Source of the DNA: an uncultured Ruminococcus sp.
GTDB taxonomy: Bacteria > Bacillota > Clostridia > Oscillospirales > Ruminococcaceae
Length of the DNA stretch: 6,265 nt
Direction: 5' to 3'
NCBI GenBank assembly: GCA_900553675.1
Contig: USEH01000132.1
Coordinates: 1-6,265, forward strand
Shown: positions 1 to 5,763 of the stretch, piece by piece
Numbering within the stretch: the first letter of the stretch is position 1
How the letters are laid out: every line of letters begins with the position of its first letter
Made by a program: the position numbers and the translations under genes
Notes under the pieces: generated by a model
The model's database searches: none
Seen by the model: the letters and a program-made list of their open reading frames with translations, nothing else
What the model was told of the DNA's origin: nothing

Positions 1-1071
1 CGTACACCGGCATACCGTTTACCATTCCCTGCTGCTTTTTCCACAGATGAAGATGAGACCGTTATAAGGCAGATTCTTGAAGGTATTCAGAACTTTATGC
101 CCGTAATATATGTTGACCCCATTATCGAGGCTGACGAGGCAATGGATTTCGCGGCTCAGATACTTCCCGTAATCTGTGTTGAATACTGCTATGTAGAAAG
201 CATTAAGGGCGCTGCCTACAGCGAAGGCGAAAACGAAGGCAAGCTTCAGCTGGTAAAGGTAAATTACTACGGCGAGACGGTTGAAGAATGCATTAACATG
301 GTCAACGAGCTAAGAACAAAGACCGATTCGGTGCTGAGCAAGGTTGAAAGCTCGTGGTCGGATTATCAGAAGGTTAAGTATGTACACGACTGGATTGTTC
401 TTAACAGCACTCCCGACCCTGACAACGTCGGCGGCACCTGGGCTTCCAACGCATACGGCGCTATAATAGATGGCAGACCCACCTGCCTGGGCTATGCAAA
501 AGCAACCTACTATATGCTTTCCAAGCTCGGCTTTGATGTTGCATTCGATATCGGCATGGGTACCAGCGCAAAGCATATCTGGGTAAAGGTAAATGTTGAC
601 GGCGAATGGTACTGTCTTGACACCACTTGGGACGATCCTGTCGGCTCTACCAAGGTGGATCCGGACTATATTTCCTATGAGTACTTTTTGAGAACAGACG
701 AATTTATGTCTGACACACATACCGACAACTACGACATGTTATTCTTCAACGAACCGAGTGCGATCGCAACCGAGCTTAACTGGTATGCTCAGAACGGCTG
801 CTACGTCGAAAGCTTAGACGACGCCGAGGATATACTCAATCAGGCAATCAAAGACGCTGTAGCCGGCGGAAAAGAGTATGAGTACGTTAGAATATTCTGC
901 TCCGACGTGGACGTTTATGATGATGTTCTTTCGGAGTTCGGAACAAACGGCTTCGGAGATCTTCTTGCCGCGCAGACTTCGGAGTACACTCTCGACAGTG
1001 CATGGGGCGGAACCAAAAAGGAGTTCCCCTCTGTTCACTCGAGATGTATCACCTATAGAATCAAAAAGTAA
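1..1071 (+). CDS. Transglutaminase-like domain protein (5' end missing)
   Basis: The reading frame is open from base 1 with no stop, so the ATG at 97 is probably internal and the true start lies left of the window. The visible part is 356 residues. The transglutaminase/protease-like core spans roughly residues 110-225. The putative catalytic Cys is in PTCLGYA (codon 484-486), the His in KHIWVKV (574-576) and the Asp in CLDTTWDDP (619-621), with the usual family spacing. Such proteins are cysteine-type enzymes (peptidase or transamidase) and are often extracytoplasmic in clostridia, but the substrate cannot be read here. Residues before about 110 form an unassigned N-terminal region. The last 110 or so, after FFNEPSAIATELNWYAQNG, form an acidic appendage I do not recognise. 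No signal peptide can be judged because the N-terminus is absent. A strong terminator follows 15 nt after the stop, so the gene ends its transcription unit. The domain call is firm; the function is open. Confidence 0.85.
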   Translation, partial: RTPAYRLPFPAAFSTDEDETVIRQILEGIQNFMPVIYVDPIIEADEAMDFAAQILPVICVEYCYVESIKGAAYSEGENEGKLQLVKVNYYGETVEECINMVNELRTKTDSVLSKVESSWSDYQKVKYVHDWIVLNSTPDPDNVGGTWASNAYGAIIDGRPTCLGYAKATYYMLSKLGFDVAFDIGMGTSAKHIWVKVNVDGEWYCLDTTWDDPVGSTKVDPDYISYEYFLRTDEFMSDTHTDNYDMLFFNEPSAIATELNWYAQNGCYVESLDDAEDILNQAIKDAVAGGKEYEYVRIFCSDVDVYDDVLSEFGTNGFGDLLAAQTSEYTLDSAWGGTKKEFPSVHSRCITYRIKK

Positions 1072-1085
1072 TATTATGGGATTTA

Positions 1086-1122
1086 CCGCCCGACCGGAGG
1101 CTTTTCGGTCGGGCGGTTTTTT
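1086..1122 (+). terminator. Rho-independent terminator of the transglutaminase-like gene
   Basis: A perfect 11-bp stem (CCGCCCGACCG at 1086-1096 pairing with 1106-1116) encloses a 9-nt loop and is followed by six T residues (1117-1122). It begins 15 nt after the upstream stop codon. It isolates the transglutaminase-like gene from the lipoprotein genes downstream. Confidence 0.93.
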
Positions 1123-1222
1123 GTCGGCGGATGTCTCGGATATATGGGATAATCATCCATTATAATTTTAATTATATTCATAATTCACAAATGCAGATAG
1201 AGTAATCTGTGAAAAAAGCACC

Positions 1223-1260
1223 TTTAATAATTTGCGGCGGTGTGATATACTTATTAAGTA
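1223..1260 (+). promoter_or_regulatory. Candidate promoter of the first solute-binding lipoprotein gene
   Basis: An extended -10 element TGATATACT lies at 1243-1251, with a weak TTTAAT at 1223-1228 at 17-nt spacing as a possible -35. The -10 ends 77 nt before the ATG at 1329. The pattern GTGTGATA-N7-TAAGTA (1240-1260) recurs with identical spacing upstream of the second paralog, which supports a functional element. The upstream stretch 1140-1190 is very AT-rich and could help RNA polymerase binding. The weak -35 leaves room for an activator, but that is inference. Confidence 0.5.
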
Positions 1261-1262
1261 GA

Positions 1263-1284
1263 AATCTAATTTAATTATTAGATT
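1263..1284. repeat. Inverted repeat in the 5' leader, possible operator
   Basis: AATCTAAT (1263-1270) and ATTAGATT (1277-1284) form a perfect 8-bp inverted repeat around a 6-nt spacer. It starts 12 nt past the candidate -10 element, where a repressor could act. A related AATCTAATTAAT string occurs at 2845-2856, after the first lipoprotein gene and before the promoter of the second. The repeat is entirely AT-rich apart from one C and one G, so chance is a real alternative. Confidence 0.35.
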
Positions 1285-1328
1285 AATTGATGACAACAAA
1301 AAATTAGCTGAAAAGAGGTTGACCGCAA

Positions 1329-2807
1329 ATGACTAAAAGGTATTTATCTGTTATCCTTGTTTTGATTATGGCTTTCGGAGTGCTTGCCTGCGGCTGTTCG
1401 GGCGAGAAGAGAGAAATTGTTCGGCTTACGCTTTCCACCGAGGATTCCGAGGCGATTCTTGCAGCCGCCGGAATCATGCTTCCGGATGCTGAGGTAGCTC
1501 CAGGAGCGGGGTCAACCATCAAATGGTTCTGCTGGTATGACACTTTGCACAACTATTCGGATGCTGAAATAGTAAACACCGGCTACTGGACCTTTTCAAA
1601 CAAATACAAGGGCGAGATACACTGGATTGAAACAACATGGGCGGAAAGGTATAACGACCTTGCCAACCTTGTTTTAGGCGGCGACCCGCCCGACTTCTTC
1701 CCTTCCGGCTCGGACTGCAACGATACCTTTCCCACCTACTGCATAAAGGGAATGTTTGCGCCGGTCGACGACTATATCGATTACAACGACCCTCTTTGGG
1801 CGGGGGTAAAGCCGTTTGTCGACAAATACTTCACCCTTGCCGGAAAGCATTTTGTTATCTGCACCGAAAACAGCTTTGAAAGCGTTGTACCTTACAACCG
1901 CAGAGTAATTGAGGAATGGGGCTTTGACGACCCGGCAGAGCTTTACGCCAACGACGAGTGGACATGGGATAAATTCTACGAGATGTGCGTGGATTTTTCC
2001 GACCCCGACTTTGACAGATACGCCCTTGACGGCTGGGCTTACTCCGGTGCGATAATGGAATGTGCCGGCACGACGGTTGTTGCGCTAAATCCGGAAACCG
2101 GAAGGTTTGAATCGAATCTTGACGACCCAAGGCTGGAAAGAGCCGCAGACCTTTTGTATAATCTTGCAAAGAACCAATGCATATATCCTGTGTGGAACTA
2201 CAATTTCAACACAAGGAACGGCACCGACAACGAGGGCGCGGGAGTGAAGGAAGGTCTTACCCTGTTCTACATAAGAGGTCCGTGGGCGTTTACCGGACCG
2301 GTTGAGGAAATGTCTCACAACTGGGGAGATATTCCTGCCAACGAGCTTATGTTTGTTCCCCTGCCCAGAGACAGCGAGGGCGACGGCAAATATTACATTC
2401 AGGCAATGGCTACCGGCTACTGCATGATAAAGGGCGCGGGAAATCCCGAGGGAGTGGCTTTGTTTGCCTCCTGCGAGCGATTTAAAAAGCTCGACCCGAC
2501 GGTTGTGGATATAGACCGCAGACAGCTTGAGGAAAAATATCTGTGGACGCGTGAGATGCTGGAGATGTACGACCACTGCAAGCTGCTTGCACAAAGCGGC
2601 GAAACGGCTACCATATATTACGGCAACGGCTTGGGAGACAATCTTTGGATGACCGCCGAGCAGATAAAGTGTTCTTCAAGGCAGAGCAACGCCGTAAGCT
2701 GGGCTCAGGCAAAGGAGAGCAATATCGATAAGTTTGAGTTCTACATTGAAGAGCTTAACACATCCATTGAAAAGTATGAGCAGGATAACGGAGCGGATTT
2801 TGGTTAA
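1329..2807 (+). CDS. Extracellular solute-binding lipoprotein, family 1 (ABC importer component)
   Basis: A 492-residue secreted lipoprotein, in the usual size range for family-1 (sugar-type) binding proteins. The N-terminus is a lipoprotein signal: basic TKR, a hydrophobic stretch, and a lipobox ending at Cys21 (VLAC), with Cys23 as an alternative. The start is set by an AAGAGGT ribosome site at 1312-1318. After the Cys comes a linker with LTLSTEDSEAILAAAGI (about residues 34-50), then the binding-protein fold from about residue 63. Family-like signatures are YNRRVIEEWGFDDPAEL (from 189), NDEWTWDKF (208-216), RYALDGWA, and WAFTGPVEEM (from 319). It should bind a solute, plausibly a carbohydrate, at the outer face of the membrane and hand it to an ABC permease. 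No permease or ATPase is beside it, so it must use components encoded elsewhere or have another role. A diverged paralog follows 186 nt downstream. The family call is firm; the ligand is unknown. Confidence 0.88.
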   Translation: MTKRYLSVILVLIMAFGVLACGCSGEKREIVRLTLSTEDSEAILAAAGIMLPDAEVAPGAGSTIKWFCWYDTLHNYSDAEIVNTGYWTFSNKYKGEIHWIETTWAERYNDLANLVLGGDPPDFFPSGSDCNDTFPTYCIKGMFAPVDDYIDYNDPLWAGVKPFVDKYFTLAGKHFVICTENSFESVVPYNRRVIEEWGFDDPAELYANDEWTWDKFYEMCVDFSDPDFDRYALDGWAYSGAIMECAGTTVVALNPETGRFESNLDDPRLERAADLLYNLAKNQCIYPVWNYNFNTRNGTDNEGAGVKEGLTLFYIRGPWAFTGPVEEMSHNWGDIPANELMFVPLPRDSEGDGKYYIQAMATGYCMIKGAGNPEGVALFASCERFKKLDPTVVDIDRRQLEEKYLWTREMLEMYDHCKLLAQSGETATIYYGNGLGDNLWMTAEQIKCSSRQSNAVSWAQAKESNIDKFEFYIEELNTSIEKYEQDNGADFG

Positions 2808-2900
2808 TTTTATGTCAAAAGCGCATTATCGGTCAAAAATTAGCAATCTAATTAATCAATATGCACAAAGAATCATAAATTAAACTGTTAAAAAAGATAA

Positions 2901-2938
2901 TTTTATTTCTGAGGAAAGTGTGATAAAATGTATAAGTA
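2901..2938 (+). promoter_or_regulatory. Candidate promoter of the second solute-binding gene
   Basis: An extended -10 element TGATAAAAT lies at 2921-2929, with a weak TTTTAT at 2901-2906 at 17-nt spacing as a possible -35. GTGTGATA-N7-TAAGTA at 2918-2938 matches the promoter of the first paralog at 1240-1260. The -10 ends 64 nt before the ATG at 2994. No convincing terminator separates the two genes, so read-through from the first is also possible. Confidence 0.5.
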
Positions 2939-2993
2939 ATGATAGATGCTGTGCATATATCGTTATCAAGCATATCAGAAAGGAAATTATATT

Positions 2994-4402
2994 ATGTTTA
3001 AAAGAATTTTCGCGATTCTTCTTGCGGCGCTTATGATATTCGCGCTGGTAGGCTGCGGTAAGGAAAAGAGACAGATAATCAAGCTTACTCTTTCCACCGA
3101 AGACGCCGAGGCAATTATGGCTGGCTGCCCGACGCTGAAACGGCTGTCGGAGCAAATTCAACAGTCAAGTATCATCACTGGGTTGACGCTTTCCACAACT
3201 ACAGCGATGATGAAATCATCAACACCGGCTACTGGACCTTTAACAACAAGTACGGCGGCGAGGTTGAGTGGGTAGAAACTACATATGGCACAAGGTTTGA
3301 CGATCTGGCTAACCTTATTCTTGCCAACAGCAGCCCCGACTTTACCACCGCATCGGTAACAACCTTCCCCGAAAAGTGCTTAAAGTCGATGTTTGTCCCC
3401 GTAGACAATTATATCGACTACACCGACCCGCTTTGGCAGGGCAACGCAGAGTTTGTTGACAGATACTTTTCAATGAACGGTCAGCGCTGGATAATCTGCA
3501 CCGACGTTAAGGCAACCGATGTCTGCGCCTACAACCGCAGAGTTATCGACGAGTGGGGCTTTGACGATCCCGCAGAGCTGTTTGCCAACGACGAGTGGAC
3601 ATGGGACAAATTCTACAACATGTGCGTAGACTTCTCCGACCCCGACGATAACAGATACGCTCTTGACGGCTGGGCATGGCAGTCCGCTTTGGTAAACTCC
3701 ACCGGCGTTACTCTTATTGCCATTGATGAGGATGGCAAGTTTGTCTCCAATATCGACGATCCGGCACTTGAGGCAGTTGAATCGGTTATCTACGACCTTA
3801 ACAAAAACGATTGCAGATGCCCCACCGTTATGAGAGGCACCGAGCAGGATGGCGCAGGCATGAAGGAAGGCGATTGCCTGTTCTGGCTGAGAGAAAAGTG
3901 GGCATTCACCGGTCCGGTTGACGATATGAGTGCAATCTGGGGCGATATCGCCGCAGGCGAGCTTATGTTCGTTCCGATTCCCAGAAACCCCAATGGCGAC
4001 GGCAAGTATTATCTTGGTGGTCAGCCTGTAGGATATCACATCATTTCCGGCGCAGCGAATCCGGACGGCGTTGTACTGCTTTCAATGTGCGAGCGCTTTA
4101 AGATTCTCGACCCGACCGTTATCGACATCGATATCAAGCAGCTTAAAGAGGTTTACCTCTGGACTCAGGAAATGCTCGACATGAACGACATCTGCCAGCA
4201 GCTTGCAAAGGATAATCCTGTTGTTAACTTCTCGTCGGGATGTCCTGCGGCTCTGAACACCGCTGTAAACAACCTTATCACCGGTACAACCGGCAACAAT
4301 CCTTCGACATGGGCTCAGCTTAAAGAAAAGCACGCCGATTCTATAGCGTACTATCTCGAAGAGCTGAATGCAGCAGTCGCCGGAGACGCCGAACTGAAAT
4401 AA
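2994..4402 (+). pseudogene. Second solute-binding lipoprotein gene, broken by a frameshift
   Basis: This is a diverged tandem copy of the gene at 1329-2807. The 5' part, read from ATG 2994 (ribosome site GAAAGGA at 2978-2984), encodes a clean lipoprotein signal with lipobox LVGC (Cys21) and the shared linker LTLSTEDAEAIM. The frame then breaks: 5 nt (3120-3124) stand where the paralog has 18 nt (1461-1478), a net loss of 13. The first frame runs on as unrelated sequence to a stop at 3273-3275 (93 aa). From 3125 the paralog-like protein resumes in another frame with LPDAE, then FHNYSD and NTGYWTF, and continues without a stop to 4402. Closing the gap would give about 473 aa. The start at 2946 was rejected because it lies upstream of the ribosome site and puts extra residues before the signal peptide. 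The rest looks protein-level conserved, so the break is recent, or it is a sequencing/assembly error. Confidence 0.8.
3389..4402 (+). CDS. 3' open frame of the broken solute-binding gene
   Basis: This is the longest ATG-initiated frame left after the frameshift (337 aa) and is what a gene caller would probably report. It carries most of the family-1 binding-protein fold: IDYTDPLWQG, YNRRVIDEWGFDDPAEL, NDEWTWDKF, WAFTGPVDDM and a C-terminal helix YLEELNAAVAG. The paralog-like frame actually begins at 3125, 264 nt upstream, so this ATG (Met in SMFVPVDNYIDY) is internal to the ancestral protein. There is no clear ribosome site before it, and the product would lack the signal peptide, lipobox and first beta strands. 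It is therefore unlikely to be a working binding protein and is best read as part of the pseudogene. Confidence 0.5.
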   Translation: MFVPVDNYIDYTDPLWQGNAEFVDRYFSMNGQRWIICTDVKATDVCAYNRRVIDEWGFDDPAELFANDEWTWDKFYNMCVDFSDPDDNRYALDGWAWQSALVNSTGVTLIAIDEDGKFVSNIDDPALEAVESVIYDLNKNDCRCPTVMRGTEQDGAGMKEGDCLFWLREKWAFTGPVDDMSAIWGDIAAGELMFVPIPRNPNGDGKYYLGGQPVGYHIISGAANPDGVVLLSMCERFKILDPTVIDIDIKQLKEVYLWTQEMLDMNDICQQLAKDNPVVNFSSGCPAALNTAVNNLITGTTGNNPSTWAQLKEKHADSIAYYLEELNAAVAGDAELK

Positions 4403-4420
4403 TTACATAGTGTGATTTTC

Positions 4421-4461
4421 TCAGCCTGCGATACCGCTTTTGGTGTCGCAGGCTGATTTTT
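4421..4461 (+). terminator. Rho-independent terminator after the solute-binding genes
   Basis: A 15-bp stem (4421-4435 with 4442-4456; one T-G wobble, otherwise perfect) surrounds a 6-nt loop GCTTTT and is followed by TTTTT (4457-4461). It starts 19 nt after the stop of the second solute-binding gene and separates it from the sporulation block. Confidence 0.92.
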
Positions 4462-4463
4462 AT

Positions 4464-4492
4464 TCATCATTGCTATAAGCTTTGCATAAAAT
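4464..4492 (+). promoter_or_regulatory. Candidate sigma-E promoter of yabP-yabQ
   Basis: TCATCAT (4464-4470), a 14-nt spacer and CATAAAAT (4485-4492) resemble the mother-cell sigma-E consensus as I recall it (-35 like TCATATT, -10 like CATACAAT). Two bases differ in the first box and one in the second. It sits just past the upstream terminator and 32 nt before the yabP ATG. In Bacillus subtilis yabP and yabQ are sigma-E controlled, which raises the likelihood. The match is imperfect and was made by eye. Confidence 0.45.
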
Positions 4493-4524
4493 TTAGTAAA
4501 ATATTCTATATCGGAGGAATCATC

Positions 4525-4803
4525 ATGTCAGAGGTATCGGCGGTAAAAAAGCACAACATTATTTTAGAGGAACGTTCCAAGCTGTCCATATCGGGAGTTA
4601 CCGACGTTGAAAGCTTTGACGAAAACGAAATATCGCTTTACACCACTCTGGGCGAGCTGTCGGTAAAGGGCAAGTGCCTGCACGTTGACGAAATGAGCCT
4701 TGAATCGGGGAATATAACCATATCGGGTGATGTCAAATCCCTGGTCTACGGCGACAAGGACCGCACTAAAAAGCCGTCGTTATGGGGCAAAATAACAAGA
4801 TAG
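4525..4803 (+). CDS. yabP: Sporulation protein YabP
   Basis: A 92-residue protein covering the full YabP/YqfC family pattern. It has HNIILEERSKLSISGV (from residue 10), VESFDENEISLYTTLGEL, a GKCLHVDEMSLESG segment, and ITISGDVKSLVYGD, a beta-rich fold without membrane segments. The short basic tail is DRTKKPSLWGKITR. YabP is a mother-cell protein needed for normal spore formation in Bacillus subtilis; its biochemical role is not established. The start is supported by GGAGGA at 4513-4518. The gene leads a pair with yabQ, 28 nt downstream, behind a candidate sigma-E promoter. The rqcP (yabO) or HU genes often found just upstream in Firmicutes are absent here; the solute-binding genes occupy that place. 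Identification is confident from the motif pattern. Confidence 0.93.
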   Translation: MSEVSAVKKHNIILEERSKLSISGVTDVESFDENEISLYTTLGELSVKGKCLHVDEMSLESGNITISGDVKSLVYGDKDRTKKPSLWGKITR

Positions 4804-4831
4804 CAGCAGTATGAAAGGCATGGGGATATAA

Positions 4832-5245
4832 ATGTATCAGGGGATGTTTTTGGGAACCGGTCGCGAAATAACGCTTTTTCTTTATGCTATTCTGACCGGC
4901 GCGCTGCTTGGTTCGGTATACGATATTTTTAGGGCGTTGAGAATCAGCATAAGGCACCATCCGGCTGCGGTGGCTGCGGAGGATTTTTTGTTCTGCGCGC
5001 TGTTCGGGACGGTCTATTATGCCTTGTGCGTGACGTTTACCGAGGGTGCGCTGCGGCTGTTTTTGCTGGCGGGAATGCTGATAGGCTTCGGAGTATATCT
5101 TGTAAGTCTGGGCAGAATAATCTGCGGGATAATAAGCCGCGTCTTCGGATTGGTTACAGGTTTTTACATGATTGTAGTCAAAATCGTCAAAAAATTTGTG
5201 AGATATTTGTGCGGGCTGACGGTTTTTCAAAAACTTAAGAAATAA
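4832..5245 (+). CDS. yabQ: Spore cortex biosynthesis protein YabQ
   Basis: A 137-residue polytopic membrane protein with about four hydrophobic segments, near residues 13-33, 50-68, 72-92 and 95-118. Family features are the YDIFRALR motif after the first segment (30-37), AEDFLFCALFG at the second, and EGALRLFLLAGMLIGFGVYL at the third. The C-terminus is basic (KKFVRYLCG, FQKLKK), which suggests a cytoplasmic end. YabQ sits in the membrane around the forespore and is needed for cortex peptidoglycan formation in Bacillus subtilis. The ribosome site is weak (GGGGAT, 4822-4827), so expression may depend partly on translation of yabP 28 nt upstream. Order and spacing after yabP match the conserved sporulation pair. 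There is no terminator after it; the next gene has its own promoter. Confidence 0.92.
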   Translation: MYQGMFLGTGREITLFLYAILTGALLGSVYDIFRALRISIRHHPAAVAAEDFLFCALFGTVYYALCVTFTEGALRLFLLAGMLIGFGVYLVSLGRIICGIISRVFGLVTGFYMIVVKIVKKFVRYLCGLTVFQKLKK

Positions 5246-5259
5246 TTGAGTCAAAACAC

Positions 5260-5289
5260 TTGCCATTGCGCCTTTTCGTGATGTATAAT
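5260..5289 (+). promoter_or_regulatory. Sigma-A promoter of the DivIC-like gene
   Basis: TTGCCA (5260-5265) and a perfect TATAAT (5284-5289) are separated by 18 nt. Transcription should start near 5296, about 30 nt before the chosen ATG. This is the best housekeeping promoter in the window and would let the division gene run in vegetative cells independently of the sporulation genes upstream. Confidence 0.8.
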
Positions 5290-5311
5290 ATACAGTGTAT
5301 TATTATCGGAT

Positions 5312-5319
5312 AAAGGAGG
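5312..5319 (+). promoter_or_regulatory. Ribosome binding site that decides the DivIC-like start
   Basis: AAAGGAGG lies 8 nt before ATG 5328, a near-ideal site. The upstream in-frame ATG at 5295 lies at or before the predicted transcription start and has no ribosome site, so 5328 is the real start. Confidence 0.88.
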
Positions 5320-5327
5320 CAGAGAAA

Positions 5328-5693
5328 ATGGCGGTAAGCAAGCAGACAAAGCAGGGCGATAAAACCGCGCCGGCGCGTATGCCGCGCATCAAGAGTAAAA
5401 AGCATGGCAAGCGGCGTTCTCCGTTTTTGGATCTTGTAAAGATTTCCGCGTTTACTCTGCTGCTTGTTTATTCGGTGAGCGTTATCATTTCAACTCAGGC
5501 GGACATTGCGGAGCAGAAGGCAGCCATAGAAAAGCTAAAGAATGAGATAACCGAGACTCAGCAGGAAAACGACGAGTATCAGAGGCTTCTCAATGCGGGC
5601 GACGAATACGAATATATGCTTTCAGCCGCCATCGAGCGGGGCTACGCTTATCCCAGAGAAAGGCGGTTCTATCCCAAGAACAATCTTGAATGA
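5328..5693 (+). CDS. divIC: Septum formation initiator, DivIC/FtsB family
   Basis: A 121-residue bitopic membrane protein with the classic DivIC/FtsB layout. A strongly basic cytoplasmic tail (residues 1-32, with KSKKHGKRR) is followed by one membrane span (about 33-54), then a periplasm-side coiled coil (about 57-88, AIEKLKNEITETQQEND), and a short C-terminal segment ending GYAYPRERRFYPKN. That segment resembles the family's conserved GY-P-E-F/Y ending. These proteins form a complex with FtsL and DivIB/FtsQ that helps activate septal peptidoglycan synthesis. Start choice is fixed by the ribosome site at 5312-5319. It lies between yabQ and an S1-domain gene, the same order as in Bacillus subtilis, which supports the divIC name over a generic FtsB call. 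A strong sigma-A promoter precedes it. Confidence 0.9.
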   Translation: MAVSKQTKQGDKTAPARMPRIKSKKHGKRRSPFLDLVKISAFTLLLVYSVSVIISTQADIAEQKAAIEKLKNEITETQQENDEYQRLLNAGDEYEYMLSAAIERGYAYPRERRFYPKNNLE

Positions 5694-5710
5694 TTCGCTG
5701 TGATAATACG

Positions 5711-5726
5711 GCGGCTTATCTGCCGC
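5711..5726. repeat. Small GC hairpin between the DivIC-like and S1 genes
   Basis: GCGGC (5711-5715) pairs with GCCGC (5722-5726) around the loop TTATCT. There is no following T run, so it is not an intrinsic terminator. In a divIC-yabR transcript it could serve as a processing or stability element; a chance origin is as likely. I see no clear promoter in the rest of this 70-nt gap. Confidence 0.3.
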
Positions 5727-5763
5727 GGGACAATATAAAGTGAAAGAGGATTAGAAAACTTTT

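Noticed and set aside
878..1165. Plus-strand frame overlapping the end of the transglutaminase-like gene and its terminator
   Set aside because: It runs through the terminator hairpin in another frame, has no ribosome site and shows no recognisable protein.
1194..1209. CAGAT-N6-ATCTG inverted repeat upstream of the first lipoprotein promoter
   Set aside because: Only 5 bp per arm, with no copy upstream of the paralog; expected by chance in a stretch this long.
1873..1890. Catabolite-response-like string TTTGAAAGCGTTGTACC
   Set aside because: It only partly matches the cre consensus, its 3' half is wrong, and it lies deep inside the coding region.
2085..2594. Long open frame on the minus strand within the first solute-binding gene
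   Set aside because: It is a shadow of the coding strand. A similar antisense frame appears in the second copy (3470-4039) for the same reason; neither has a family match or ribosome site.
2838..2853. AATTAG-CAAT-CTAATT hairpin after the first solute-binding gene
   Set aside because: The 6-bp stem is AT-rich and has no T run, so it is too weak to call a terminator.
3111..3130. Programmed ribosomal frameshift in the second solute-binding gene
   Set aside because: There is no slippery heptamer of the X-XXY-YYZ type, and about four residues are missing relative to the paralog, so a deletion explains it better.
4766..5266. Minus-strand frame of 166 aa across yabQ
   Set aside because: It lies opposite the clearly identified yabQ and the end of yabP and has no family-like features.
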